Shown: piece after piece, positions 41,935-51,960 of the stretch
Position numbering within the stretch: the first letter of the stretch is position 1
Layout: each line of letters starts with the position of its first letter
Source of the DNA: Pseudonocardia kujensis
Lineage (GTDB): Bacteria > Actinomycetota > Actinomycetes > Mycobacteriales > Pseudonocardiaceae
Reading direction: 5' to 3'
Assembly (NCBI RefSeq): GCF_021283305.1
Contig: NZ_JAJSOK010000002.1
Span: 224,063 to 288,062, forward strand
DNA length: 64,000 nucleotides
Made by a program: the position numbers and the translations under genes
Notes under the pieces: model-generated
What the model was told of the DNA's origin: nothing
Seen by the model: the letters and a program-made list of their open reading frames with translations, nothing else
The model's database searches: none

Positions 41935-42552
41935 ATGAGCAGTCTCGCCAGGCGCACGCTTGCCACGACGGCCACCGTCGCCGGTGTCGCCGCACTCGGT
42001 GCCGCCTTCGCGGGCCAGGCGTTCGCCGCCGACCTGCCGTCGCTGCCCGCGACGCCCGAGCTGCCGACGGAGGCCACCGCCCTGCCCGAGGCCCCGGCGC
42101 TGGAGGCCCCGTCGCTCGACTCCGCCCCGCAGCTGCCGACGGACTTCAGCTCCTTCTCGGTGCCGGGTGTCGCGAACCTCGAGACCCCGAACGTGTCCTT
42201 CGACAGCAGCGGCAACAGCTCCACCGCGGGTGAGCTCCCGGCTGCCTCGCACGAGGCGGCCCACGACGCGCCGGCGCTGCCGGAGCTCCCGGGGGCCCTG
42301 CAGGGCCACCTGCCGAACACGGGTGGCGAGCTCGCCACCCCGCAGGCCACGCTGCCGCTGGCCGGCCCCGAGCTGCCGACCGCACCGCAGCTGCCGACCG
42401 CACCGCAGCTGCCGGCCGCGCCGGAGCTGCCGGCTCTGCCCTCGACCGCGGACCAGGACCTCGACACCCAGGACGCCGCGCTTCCCAGCAGTGACCTGGC
42501 GGCTCCCTCCGCGGGCGACATCGCCCAGCAGATCGCCGCCCTCGCGGGCTGA
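41935..42552 (+). CDS. Secreted Pro/Leu-rich protein of unknown function
   Basis: Protein of 205 residues. A signal peptide (SSLARRTLATTATVAGVAAL and on, ending AFAA) gives a mature protein rich in Pro, Ala and Leu. The motif P-x-L-P recurs more than ten times (PELPT, PQLPT, PQLPA, PELPA). The repeats may form an extended polyproline helix in the cell wall. There is no sorting motif or transmembrane anchor. I recognise no family. RBS GGAAGGA lies ahead of the ATG, and a strong hairpin follows. Confidence 0.75.
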   Translation: MSSLARRTLATTATVAGVAALGAAFAGQAFAADLPSLPATPELPTEATALPEAPALEAPSLDSAPQLPTDFSSFSVPGVANLETPNVSFDSSGNSSTAGELPAASHEAAHDAPALPELPGALQGHLPNTGGELATPQATLPLAGPELPTAPQLPTAPQLPAAPELPALPSTADQDLDTQDAALPSSDLAAPSAGDIAQQIAALAG

Positions 42553-42600
42553 GCGTCCGCTCCCCAGGTGCCCGGAACCCCGAACCGGGCGCACCCATTC

Positions 42601-42642
42601 CGACGCGCCGGCCGGCCCTCCCCCGGGGCCGCCGGCGCGTCG
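42601..42642. terminator. Strong hairpin between convergent genes
   Basis: Perfect 12-base arms CGACGCGCCGGC (42601-42612) and GCCGGCGCGTCG (42631-42642). It sits 48 bases after the secreted-protein gene and 19 bases after the stop of the convergent DtxR-type gene, and can end both transcripts. Confidence 0.85.
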
Positions 42643-42661
42643 GCCTTTCCGCGGTCCCTGG

Positions 42662-43312
42662 CTAGCGGACGACGACGCGCCCGTGGATCAGCCCGGTGAG
42701 CAGCGGCGCCAGCGCGACCCGCTCCCCGGACACCCGCACCCATCGGGGCCCGCCGTACGGGTCCTGCTCCTCGACCTCGACGACCACGCCCGGCCGCAGC
42801 CCGCGCTCGCCGAGGTAGCGCAGGGCGTCGCTGCGCCGGTCCGACACCCGCTCGATCGCGAAGCGGCAACCCTCCGGGGCGACGGCGAGCGGCTGGCCCC
42901 AGCTCTCGTCGTGCCGGCCCGCCGCGCCCGGGATGGGATCGCCGTGCGGGTCGTGCGTGGGATGGCCCAGTGCCGCGTCGATCCGGGCCTCCAGCCGGTC
43001 GCTCAGTGCGTGCTCGAGCTGCTCGGCCTCCTCGTGCACCTCGTCCCAGGGCATCTCCAGCGCCCGGACCAGGAACGTCTCCAGCAGCCGGTGCCGCCGG
43101 ACGACCCGCAGCGCCTCGCGCTCGCCGGCCGCGGTGAGGGTGAGGGTGCGGCCCCGGCGGACCAGCTCGCCGTCGGCCAGCCGCTTGACCATGGCCGACA
43201 CCGACGGCGAGGACACCTGCAGCTCCTTCGCGAGCGCGCCGGTGGTGACGGCCTCCCCGCGCGTGGCCAGCAGGAAGATCGTCTTGAGGTAGTCCTCGAC
43301 GGCGGGTGTCAT
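42662..43312 (-). CDS. DtxR/MntR family metal-dependent regulator
   Basis: Protein of 216 residues from the ATG at 43312. The N-terminal winged helix has VEDYLKTIFLLATRGEAVTT and LQVSSPSVSAMVKRLADGEL. The dimerisation/metal domain holds typical ligands (MPWDEVHEEAEQLEHALSD and HPTHDPHGDPIP). A C-terminal FeoA-like SH3 domain follows (GLRPGVVVEVEEQD, LLTGLIHGRVVV). With Fe(II) or Mn(II) it should repress metal uptake genes. Which metal cannot be told. A GTG 9 bases up (43321) is an alternative start. A possible autoregulatory site lies at about 43331-43347. Confidence 0.9.
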   Translation of the reverse strand: MTPAVEDYLKTIFLLATRGEAVTTGALAKELQVSSPSVSAMVKRLADGELVRRGRTLTLTAAGEREALRVVRRHRLLETFLVRALEMPWDEVHEEAEQLEHALSDRLEARIDAALGHPTHDPHGDPIPGAAGRHDESWGQPLAVAPEGCRFAIERVSDRRSDALRYLGERGLRPGVVVEVEEQDPYGGPRWVRVSGERVALAPLLTGLIHGRVVVR

Positions 43313-43330
43313 GGTCCCCACGTGACGATG

Positions 43331-43347
43331 TTAGCCGCGCCTGACCT
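43331..43347. promoter_or_regulatory. Possible DtxR-type operator
   Basis: GTTAGCCGCGCCTGACC upstream of the DtxR-type gene is an imperfect inverted repeat (GTTAG and TGACC half-sites) resembling the TTAGG-x-TAACCTAA boxes of DtxR/IdeR proteins. The match is partial, so this is only a candidate autoregulation site. Confidence 0.3.
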
Positions 43348-43398
43348 CGGCCGGAGCGCACGTTCGGGGCCTTCCGGCGCGCCCGGCGGTCGGACCGG

Positions 43399-43884
43399 TC
43401 AGGCCGACCTGCGGCCGGCCTCGAGCCGCTGCCGCGCGGCGTCGGTGCGGCCCGTCACAGGAACGCGGCCGGTCGCCCTCGCCAGGCCCATCTCCGGCGT
43501 GCCGACGTAGACGCTCTCGGCCTGCGCCACCCGGTAGGTCTCGTGCCACACCCCGACGACCCCTGGTGCCTTCCGCGCGCGCCGGTTGAACGCGGCCCAG
43601 GCCGGCCGGTGCGTGGCGGTGCGGTCGCTCGCGTAGGCGTACAGCTTGTCGACCGAGCTCCAGTACTGCACCACGGTCGGTCCCCCGGCGCCGAGCAGTC
43701 CACGGAAGCCGAGCAGACCCGAGTCCGGGTCCGTCGCCAGCTCCCGCAGCATCGGCCCCATCGCCAGCAGCGTGGGCAGCCACTGGTCGACCCGCCACCA
43801 GCGGTTGATCGTCATGCCGATGAGGAAGACCACCAGCTCGCCTTCGTGGTCGTGGGTCATCCGCCCGCCGTCCGTCCGCACCAT
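43399..43884 (-). CDS. DUF4188 family protein (monooxygenase-like fold)
   Basis: Protein of 161 residues. It contains the DUF4188 landmarks VVFLIGMTINRWWRVDQWLP, GLLGFRGLLGAGGPTVVQYW, and APGVVGVWHETYRVAQAESVYV (read here as separate pieces). The fold is probably a ferredoxin-like heme-degrading-monooxygenase relative. Function is unknown; a link to fluorinated or xenobiotic compounds has been proposed for relatives but is unproven. The ATG at 43884 follows a GAGGAGG site. Upstream, GATAGCAGATAGC and the near-inverse GCTGTC form repeats that may bind a PadR- or TetR-type regulator. Confidence 0.82.
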   Translation of the reverse strand: MVRTDGGRMTHDHEGELVVFLIGMTINRWWRVDQWLPTLLAMGPMLRELATDPDSGLLGFRGLLGAGGPTVVQYWSSVDKLYAYASDRTATHRPAWAAFNRRARKAPGVVGVWHETYRVAQAESVYVGTPEMGLARATGRVPVTGRTDAARQRLEAGRRSA

Positions 43885-44053
43885 CCCGGCCTCCTCAGAT
43901 AGCAGATAGCGTCGCTGTCCAATAATGGAGAGCAGGAGTATCCGTGTCAAGCGGTGGTGCTGCCCACCAGGCTCGCCCCGGAAGGTCGCCGCGTTGGTGG
44001 GTCGCCGCCGTGCGCTCCGAGCCGACGGACCCGCGCCGGAGGTGGCGGACCGG

Positions 44054-44456
44054 GTGATCGAGGTACCCCTCCTCGGCCCCGTCGCGGTCGACGGGGATGT
44101 CCGCGAGGTCGGCCGGAGCAGCGAGCCGGCCCTGTTGGCGTTGCTGGGGCCCTGTTGGCGTTGCTGGCGCTGCAGACCGGCACGGCCGTGCCGACCGCCC
44201 CGCGCTGAGGAGCTGCACCCCACCGCGCTCGCGCTGTGGCACGGCGACCGCTCGCCGAGTTTCGCCGACGACGCGTGGGCCGCCCCCGAGCAGGAGCTGC
44301 GGCTGACCGTGATCGAGGAACGCGCGACGCTGCGGGCGGCCGACCGGCCGCGACGCCGAGGTCCTCGCCGAGGTGGGACCCCTCGTGGCCGCGCACCCGC
44401 TGCGGGAGCGGCGGCGCCGCGAGCGCACCCGAGCGGTCGCCGGGTCGGCCGGCTGA
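44054..44456 (+). pseudogene. Remnant of a SARP/AfsR-type regulator gene
   Basis: The first part (VIEVPLLGPVAVDGDVREVG, then ALLALL) is the start of a SARP winged-helix domain. A perfect 20-base tandem duplication (GGCCCTGTTGGCGTTGCTGG at 44128-44147 and 44148-44167) shifts the frame; without it the reading would continue ALLALLALQTGTAVPT, as in intact SARPs. A large deletion then joins to BTAD sequence (ELHPTALALWHGDRSP, LRLTVIEERATL). A further shift near 44345 leads to DAEVLAEVGPLVAAHPLRER. At least three lesions, so it is dead. Confidence 0.75.
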
Positions 44457-44520
44457 CGCACGGGTGCGCGCGGCCCGGCCGATACGGCCGGGCCGTCGTC
44501 GCGCGGCGGTGGTTCCGGGG

Positions 44521-45099
44521 CTACTTCTGGGCGGGCTGCGGGTTGCGCGCCGCCATCTCCTCCGACGCCTTGACCACCTGCACCATGTCGCCGATCTGCA
44601 GGTAGTTGAACCAGGCCTCGGCGTCGGCGGGCTCCAGGTGGATGCACCCGGCCGACGACCGGTCGGGGCTGCCGGAGTGGAAGGCGATGCCGCCGTCGTT
44701 GAAGAACACCGACCACGGCATGGGCGCCGGGTCACCGTTGGGCAGCCGCGACTCCTGGCTCAGGTGGTCCTTCTCCTTGCGGTACACGCGCAGGGAGTGG
44801 CCGACCGGGGTCTCCTGGCCGTTGCCGCCCGACGAGATGCGGACCGGCCCGCGGGTGACCTTCCCGTCCTGGATCAGCCAGGCCTGCTGGGACTCGAGGT
44901 CCACGCAGGCCTTGGCCGAGACCGAACAGGGTGTGCCCTCCACGAGCGGTTCCGCGTGCGCCCGCTGCGCGGCGGGCGACTCGGCGAAGGCGGGACCGGC
45001 GACGAGGGCCCCGCCGAGCCCGATGGCGGCGACGACGGTGGCGAGCACCGCCCTGCGTCTGCCGGTGCGTGTGGCTGATGCGTAGCGCCGCGTACCCAA
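44521..45099 (-). CDS. Secreted L,D-transpeptidase (YkuD domain)
   Basis: Protein of about 192 residues from a TTG at 45099, 9 bases after GAGGAG. A signal peptide (RRRAVLATVVAAIGLGGALV, ending AFA) precedes the YkuD domain: ACVDLESQQAWLIQDGKV, GNGQETPVGHSLRVYRK, and the active site HSGSPDRSSAGCIHLE with the catalytic Cys and His. It forms 3-3 cross-links in peptidoglycan or acts on the wall's peptide stems. No methionine start fits; the TTG is chosen because it puts the Arg-rich signal start at the N-terminus. A GTG at 45153 is possible but has no ribosome-binding site. Confidence 0.87.
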   Translation of the reverse strand: MGTRRYASATRTGRRRAVLATVVAAIGLGGALVAGPAFAESPAAQRAHAEPLVEGTPCSVSAKACVDLESQQAWLIQDGKVTRGPVRISSGGNGQETPVGHSLRVYRKEKDHLSQESRLPNGDPAPMPWSVFFNDGGIAFHSGSPDRSSAGCIHLEPADAEAWFNYLQIGDMVQVVKASEEMAARNPQPAQK

Positions 45100-45285
45100 G
45101 CCCTGCCGCTCCTCGTGTCGGTGTGGTGGCTTCCGAGAGGAAGACGCCCACACACCCTCCGGGGTTGCTCGGTCACGGTACGTAGATCTCCGCCGGGGAC
45201 CGGGCATCCCCTCCAACGCGCGCCCACCCACACGGGAAACGGCCGCGCCGTGGCCGGTCACCGGCAGGCGCCGAACGGCGGGTGT
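45100..45285 (-). promoter_or_regulatory. Leader region of the L,D-transpeptidase gene with a long hairpin
   Basis: Read on the minus strand, GGTGTGTGG pairs with CCACCACACC around an inner hairpin CTTCC-TCTC-GGAAG, spanning about 45121-45160. The structure sits just before the GAGGAG ribosome-binding site and could control translation. I could not match it to the ydaO c-di-AMP riboswitch that precedes many wall-hydrolase genes in actinobacteria. Confidence 0.4.
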
Positions 45286-46044
45286 TCACCCGAATGCCAC
45301 GTGGTGCAGCCAGAAGGCGAGCAGTCCGGCGTCCCCGGAGACCTCCAGGCCCGCGTCGCCGCGCCGCCGGTAGACGAGCAGGAGGAGCTCGGTGAGCGGC
45401 GCCCGGACGGTCACGGCCGCCTCGCCGGTCCCGCGCCGCCAGGTGATGACCGGGCCGGTGAGGTCGAGGAACCACGCCGCGTCCGCATCGGTGGCCTCCA
45501 GCGCGAGCGTGCGGCCGGGGGCGAGGAGCTCCCGCTTCTCCGGGCGGAGGTCGAAGTGCTGCGGCAGGACGTCGAGCTCCATCCACTCGTCCACGGCGTC
45601 GAGCGCCACCTCCGGCTCCACGACGAACGGGGTGCCGGCGGCGAGCGCGGCATCCGCCCGGTGCATCAGCGTCTCGTGCGCGAACCGCCGGGCCCAGAAA
45701 CCGGTGCTGCGGAAGTCGAAGGGCGCCCAGACCTCCGCGCTCGGACCGGCGGCCCGCAGGGTCGCGGCCAGCCCGTCGGACCCCTCGCGCAGCCGGTCCG
45801 CGGGCAGCGCCCCGCCGTCGTCGCCGAGGACGTCGCGGACGATGGTGTCGTCGAGGAAGTCCGTGGCCCGGGTCCGCACGATCTCCTCGGCCCAGCGGTG
45901 GCCGCCGTCGACGTGCCGGGCGAGTGCGCCGAGGGTCCAGCCCGGGCAGGAGGGCACCGGCACGCGCAGGTCGGCGTCGCCGGCGTCGCGGACGAGCAGG
46001 TCGGTCTGGGTGACGATCTCGGTGCAATGCCGGTCGAAGTCCAT
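45286..46044 (-). CDS. Maleylpyruvate isomerase family mycothiol-dependent enzyme
   Basis: Protein of 252 residues of the DinB-like MDMPI family. The N-terminal four-helix bundle has the metal-binding histidines in ARHVDGGHRWAEE and HETLMHRADA. The C-terminal domain ends LLVYRRRGDAGLEVSGD. Such proteins use mycothiol as a cofactor for isomerisation or conjugation; the exact reaction cannot be told. The start is the ATG at 46044, behind GGAGGTACCG. It is divergent from a second family member 105 bases away. Confidence 0.86.
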   Translation of the reverse strand: MDFDRHCTEIVTQTDLLVRDAGDADLRVPVPSCPGWTLGALARHVDGGHRWAEEIVRTRATDFLDDTIVRDVLGDDGGALPADRLREGSDGLAATLRAAGPSAEVWAPFDFRSTGFWARRFAHETLMHRADAALAAGTPFVVEPEVALDAVDEWMELDVLPQHFDLRPEKRELLAPGRTLALEATDADAAWFLDLTGPVITWRRGTGEAAVTVRAPLTELLLLVYRRRGDAGLEVSGDAGLLAFWLHHVAFG

Positions 46045-46149
46045 CGGTACCTCCGTGTGGTGGGTCCGTCGGGAGGGTGGTCGGAGCCGGCCCGCCGTTC
46101 TCGACATCCCGTCTCGCACGCACCTCCGCCGGGTGGTTGGCTCCCCGAC

Positions 46150-46812
46150 GTGGACCCGATCGAGGAGTGGACCCGGGCGCAGCAGCGGGTCGTGGCGCTG
46201 GTGGCGAACGCGCCCGATCCGGAGGTGCGGGTGCCGGCGTGCCCGGACTGGACGGTGCGTGACCTGTTCTCGCACATGGTCGGCCTCGGGGCGGACGTCG
46301 TCGCGGGCGACGAGCCCGACGACCACAACGAGACCTGGACCGCCGCCCAGGTCGCGAAGCGGCGCTGGCGCTCCGTGGCCGAGCTGGTGGCCGAGTGGCA
46401 GGAGATCGCCGAGCCGCTGCGGGGGTGGATGCACGCGCACGGCGCCCGCCCGCTCGGTGACGTGATCATCCACGAGCAGGACCTGCGCGGCGCCCTGCAC
46501 GCGCCGGGCGCTCGCGACACCCCCGGCCTGTGGGCGATCCGGGACCGCTTCGCCGATCGGCTGGCCGGGCGGCTGCCCGACGGGCCGTCGGTCGCCCTCG
46601 TCGGCGACACGTGGCGGTGGACGCCCACCGGCACCGTCGACGAGGCCCCGGTGCTGGTCCGCGCCTCGGACTTCGACCTCGCCCGCCTGCTGATGACCCG
46701 CCGCTCGGCCGCGCAGCTCGCGCGCTGGACCGAGCGGGGCGACGTCGGCCCCTTCCGCGCGGCCTTCGAGTCCCTGGGCCGGCTCCCCGAGCACGACCTG
46801 ACCGACGCCTAG
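46150..46812 (+). CDS. Maleylpyruvate isomerase family protein, short form
   Basis: Protein of 220 residues related to the divergent neighbour. It has VRVPACPDWTVRDLFSHMVG with the first His, then DVIIHEQDLRGALHAPG. The position of the third metal ligand in the neighbour (H-E-x3-H) is H-E-x3-R here, so the metal site may differ. The gene starts at a GTG (VDPIEEWTRAQQ) with no strong ribosome-binding site, and no ATG lies in the first 30 codons. Mycothiol-dependent detoxification is the likely field. Confidence 0.82.
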   Translation: MDPIEEWTRAQQRVVALVANAPDPEVRVPACPDWTVRDLFSHMVGLGADVVAGDEPDDHNETWTAAQVAKRRWRSVAELVAEWQEIAEPLRGWMHAHGARPLGDVIIHEQDLRGALHAPGARDTPGLWAIRDRFADRLAGRLPDGPSVALVGDTWRWTPTGTVDEAPVLVRASDFDLARLLMTRRSAAQLARWTERGDVGPFRAAFESLGRLPEHDLTDA

Positions 46813-46826
46813 GAGACCTGGGCCGC

Positions 46827-47060
46827 TCAGTCGCCGGCGCCGTCGCGCAGGGTCAGGACCACGCGGAGCACGTGCTCCACGGCCGACTCGAACAGCGCCC
46901 CGCGCAGCTCGCCGCGGGTCGCGAGGTTCTGCGAGGCGAACTGGAGCATGCGCTCGGGCCCGACCCGGCGCACCACCAGCGCCGCGACCTCCTCCAGGTC
47001 GACGCCGGGGTTGTCCAGCCGGGTGAGCGCGAACTCGACGACCAGCTCCTCCTCCGTCAC
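46827..47060 (-). CDS. Small hypothetical protein
   Basis: Protein of 77 residues from a GTG behind GGGGGAG. It is helical and charged ([50 protein letters not shown]). I recognise no family. It converges on the short mycothiol-enzyme gene with a 14-base gap. The clean ribosome-binding site and coding-like codon pattern support a real gene, but a frame up to 47387 also exists, so the start is uncertain. Confidence 0.55.
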   Translation of the reverse strand: MTEEELVVEFALTRLDNPGVDLEEVAALVVRRVGPERMLQFASQNLATRGELRGALFESAVEHVLRVVLTLRDGAGD

Positions 47061-47463
47061 GCTCCCCCCTCTCCCGTGGTCCATCATCCCGCCCACCCGC
47101 CGATCCACCACCCGCTGTCGGCGGGGACGCACCCATCGTGGCTCGTCCGGACGCTGGCTGCGGCGGCGCCGCGGCCGGGCAACGGCGTCACCGTCGTGGT
47201 CCGGAGCAACCTCACCATCGGCCTGGACGGCGGGCAGACGGCGAACGCCCTGCTCAACACGGTGGTCGGCCAGGTCTTCTCGCTGCCCCCGCAGCCTGCC
47301 TCCCCCGCGCCCACGCGGTGAGCTCCTCGTAGGCGGCGGCACGCCGCATCCTCGCCGGCCGCCTCCCGCATCCGTCGGTTCGGTCACCCCTCACGGATTC
47401 GTCTCCGCATGTCCACTCTTTCTGGACTTGATCCAGTCAGCTCTTCGTGGTGGGATCGGCGTC
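47061..47463. other. Gene-poor gap with a possible serine-hydrolase remnant
   Basis: No complete gene is visible. On the plus strand 47185-47321 encodes [20 protein letters not shown] and on to [16 protein letters not shown], which resembles the last strand and helix of a beta-lactamase-class serine hydrolase. It has no start or active-site motifs, so it would be a remnant. The rest of the gap to furA holds the furA promoter region. Confidence 0.35.
47422..47436. promoter_or_regulatory. Inverted repeat before furA
   Basis: CTGGACTTGATCCAG has arms CTGGA / TCCAG and lies 27 bases before the furA GTG. It may be the FurA autoregulatory site of the furA-katG operon. It does not match a published FurA box closely enough to be certain. 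Confidence 0.45.
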
Positions 47464-47898
47464 GTGCAGAGCCGCGAGGAGATCGAACGTTCCCTTCGTG
47501 GTGCTGAGCTGCGTGTCACCGCGCCGCGCAAGGCCGTGCTGTCGGCGGTGCACGAGCACCCGCACGCCGACACCGAGACCTTGATCGCGGCGACCCGGGA
47601 GCGGCTCGGGTCGGTGTCGCACCAGGCCGTGTACGACGTCCTGCGCGTCCTCACCGACGCGGGGCTGGTCCGCCGCTTCCAACCGGCGGGGTCGGTCGCG
47701 CGCTACGAGGCGCGGGTGGGCGACAACCACCACCACCTCGTGTGCCGCTCCTGCGGCACGGTGAGCGACGTCGACTGCGCCGTCGGCCAGACGCCCTGTC
47801 TGACCGCGTCCGACGACGCCGGCTTCGAGATCCACGAGGCCGAGGTCGTCTACTGGGGCCTCTGCCCCGCCTGCCGAACCCCGCCCGTGGGCCGCTGA
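47464..47898 (+). CDS. furA: FurA-type Fur family repressor
   Basis: Protein of 144 residues. The N-terminal winged helix ([40 protein letters not shown]) and the dimerisation domain with metal ligands ([15 protein letters not shown], a second CPAC near the C-terminus) are clear. In mycobacteria and Streptomyces, FurA/CatC represses katG and itself and is released by peroxide. Here katG starts 79 bases downstream on the same strand, the same arrangement. The GTG start at 47464 was chosen as the first in frame before the HTH. Confidence 0.93.
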   Translation: MQSREEIERSLRGAELRVTAPRKAVLSAVHEHPHADTETLIAATRERLGSVSHQAVYDVLRVLTDAGLVRRFQPAGSVARYEARVGDNHHHLVCRSCGTVSDVDCAVGQTPCLTASDDAGFEIHEAEVVYWGLCPACRTPPVGR

Positions 47899-47977
47899 GC
47901 GCGGCCTCCACCGACCAGACCGCACCCACCACCGGCCGGCCCTCCAGGACCGGCGTCCCCGTGAGGAAGGACCTGAC

Positions 47978-50212
<2,235 letters not shown>

Positions 50213-50230
50213 GCAGGCACCCGTCCGCCG

Positions 50231-50268
50231 ACGCCCCGGTCCGCCGCACCCGCGGTGGGCCGGGGCGT
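50231..50268 (+). terminator. Hairpin after katG
   Basis: Arms ACGCCCCGG (50231-50239) and CCGGGGCGT (50260-50268) follow the katG stop by 18 bases. The loop holds an inner CCGC/GCGG pairing. Confidence 0.8.
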
Positions 50269-50285
50269 TGCGGTCTTGGGCGATC

Positions 50286-50320
50286 TGGTCGGGACGAGGG
50301 GAGTCGAACCGCTGATCCCG
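50286..50320 (-). repeat. tRNA 3'-end fragment (possible att remnant)
   Basis: On the minus strand this reads as the T-arm, acceptor 3' strand and CCA of a tRNA (GGTTCGACTCCCCTCGTCCC, then GACCA). About 27 of 34 bases match the 3' end of the tRNA-Ala gene at 55132-55207 in the same orientation. No D-arm or anticodon arm is present, and the T-stem has one mismatch. Such 3'-end copies are left when an element integrates in a tRNA gene. No integrase was found. Confidence 0.5.
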
Positions 50321-50399
50321 CGCGGGAGGGCCACGCGGAACCCTGCGTCGGCAGCGCATCGGAGCGGACCGGGCGGCCGCGCGGCGAGGTGCAGTCAGC

Positions 50400-50820
50400 C
50401 TTCGGACGGATGCGCAACACCTTCACCTGCTCGTCGTCGAACTCCTCGAAGTGGAACTGAAGCCCGGCGAACGGGCTGCCCGGGAAGTCACCGGAGATCG
50501 TGCAGGTCACGACCAGTGCGTTCGCGGAAGGCTCGACCTCGGTGACCGTGTGGGTGACGAGCGGGCCGCCGGCGCGCCAGGCGGCCGCGTAGCCCAGGGT
50601 CGCATCGAACAGGGGCATGGTGCGCTGGATCGTTCCGCACGACCTGCTCGACGACGGTTCCCACCCCCTCGGGAGTCGTCGCGTCCGCTGCGACGAACGA
50701 GGACGGATCGGTGCCGCCGGCCGGCAGGGACCTCGCCGTCACCGTCACGTCCGCGCCGGCCGCGCGCAGCCGCTGCGCGACGGCGGCGCCGGTGCCCTTC
50801 GTGCCCCCGGTGACCCCACC
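50400..50820 (-). pseudogene. Remnants of an SDR gene and an NTF2/SnoaL-like gene
   Basis: Two protein fragments in different frames lie in order on the minus strand. 50820-50625 encodes an SDR beginning: GGTKGTGAAVAQRLRAAGAD, then a VAADATTPEGV block; it ends before the catalytic region. 50635-50400 encodes the end of an NTF2/SnoaL-like domain: FDATLGYAAAWRAGGPLV, VVTCTISGDFPGSPFAGLQF. SDR and NTF2 genes are often neighbours in actinobacteria, so an internal deletion of such a pair explains the arrangement. The stretch from 50820 to the MerR gene (51100) holds nothing else I recognise. Confidence 0.6.
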
Positions 50821-51099
50821 GGACGCCGGGTCGACGGCGAGGGGTTCGTCTTCGCCGCCGGTCCCGCGGCCGGCGCGCCCTTCCGCAACCGCTACGCCGG
50901 CGTCGGCGCTGCGCCGCACGCCTCTCCACCTGCCGCAGGGGACTGACGGACCCTTCCCGGCGATCTGCGGCCGCCCGGGTTCGGTCGCTCTCGGGCAGCG
51001 CGATCGGGTCCTGGAGGATGTACGGTCGCGTTCTCGTCGTCAGCGTCGACCTCTGGGATGCAGCGGCGGGAGTCGCCCCCTGCCTCCCTGCTCGACCGG

Positions 51100-51459
51100 T
51101 CAGGACGAGTCGGTGTCGGTGGTCGTGATGAGCCCGCCCGCCTGCACGCGCTGGTTCAGCTCCGTGTTCATGCGCCGGGCGTCCTCGAGCTGGTCCTCCA
51201 GGACGACGATGCGGCACGCCGCCTCCACCGCCGTGCCCTCGTCGACCAGTGCCCGGACCCGAGCGGCCAACCGCAGCTGGTACCGGGAGTAGCGACGATG
51301 GCCCCCGGACGAGCGCTGCGGGACGAGCAGCTTCGCCTCGTCCAGGCTGCGCAGGAATCCCGCCGTCGTGCCGAGCATCTCGGCCGCTCGGCCCATCGTG
51401 TAGGCGGGGTAGTGCTCGTCGTCGAACTTGTCCGCCGCGGTTCTGGGGTCTTGGGTCAT
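51100..51459 (-). CDS. MerR family transcriptional regulator
   Basis: Protein of 119 residues. A MerR winged helix is clear (YPAYTMGRAAEMLGTTAGFL, SLDEAKLLVPQRSSGGHRRY), followed by a single helix (AACRIVVLEDQLEDARRMNT) for dimerisation. There are no effector-site cysteines, so it does not sense metals in the classic way. Short MerR proteins of this type near stress genes occur across Pseudonocardia and Frankia relatives; the target is unknown. RBS GGAGGTGGA precedes the ATG. Confidence 0.88.
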   Translation of the reverse strand: MTQDPRTAADKFDDEHYPAYTMGRAAEMLGTTAGFLRSLDEAKLLVPQRSSGGHRRYSRYQLRLAARVRALVDEGTAVEAACRIVVLEDQLEDARRMNTELNQRVQAGGLITTTDTDSS

Positions 51460-51960
51460 TCCACCTCCACAGACGAGGGGCCCCGGTGCAGTCGCACCGG
51501 GGCCCCGAGGGTTGAGCTCTTCACACCATCTACCGACTCGAAGGTCGGCTTCCTCGACTCGCAGAACTTCGAACAACGACTCCTGCGAGACAACGCATCC
51601 GCGTGGTAACCGAGAATCACCTTCCGTTCCGACGAGCGGGTACCCACTCGGCCCTCGAGGGCCGCAGCAGGTCTGACAGTGGTGCTGTTTTCCCTTCTCC
51701 TCCGTGTTGCGACTTGCTGGTGTTGCGACTTGCCGGTGTTGCTTCGCGGGTAGTTACGTCATCTCCCGCGCCGATCGTCTCTTCGCTCTGGCATACAGGA
51801 GGTTACACACAGCCGTGCGTGGATGTCTACCTCGGAGAGATGAGATTTTCTGGTCCAGGTAGAGGCGCCGGCGCCACGGACGGTCAAGGCCGCTCACCGC
51901 CCCCTGACTCCCCGGGGACGAGCCGCCAGGTGCCGGCCGCGATTGGTCCGGCCGCCCGGC
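51460..51960. other. Gene-free gap with a strong hairpin and short direct repeats
   Basis: A perfect hairpin with 13-base arms (GGGGCCCCGGTGC / GCACCGGGGCCCC, loop AGTC) at 51477-51506 lies 18 bases before the MerR ATG, on its leader side. At 51705-51736 the 16-base unit TGTTGCGACTTGCYGG occurs twice. An AGGAGG at 51799-51804 precedes a 15-codon frame of doubtful value. The stretch is lower in GC than the window average and looks like foreign or decayed DNA. Confidence 0.6.

Noticed and set aside
45100..45285. ydaO c-di-AMP riboswitch before the L,D-transpeptidase gene
   Set aside because: The conserved ydaO core segments could not be found on the minus strand; only a generic hairpin was seen.
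50286..50320. An intact tRNA gene
   Set aside because: Only the T-arm and acceptor 3' side are present; the D-arm and anticodon arm are missing.
51799..51865. A 15-codon leader peptide after an AGGAGG
   Set aside because: The spacing to the GTG is long, there is no downstream gene on that strand for it to control, and no family was recognised.
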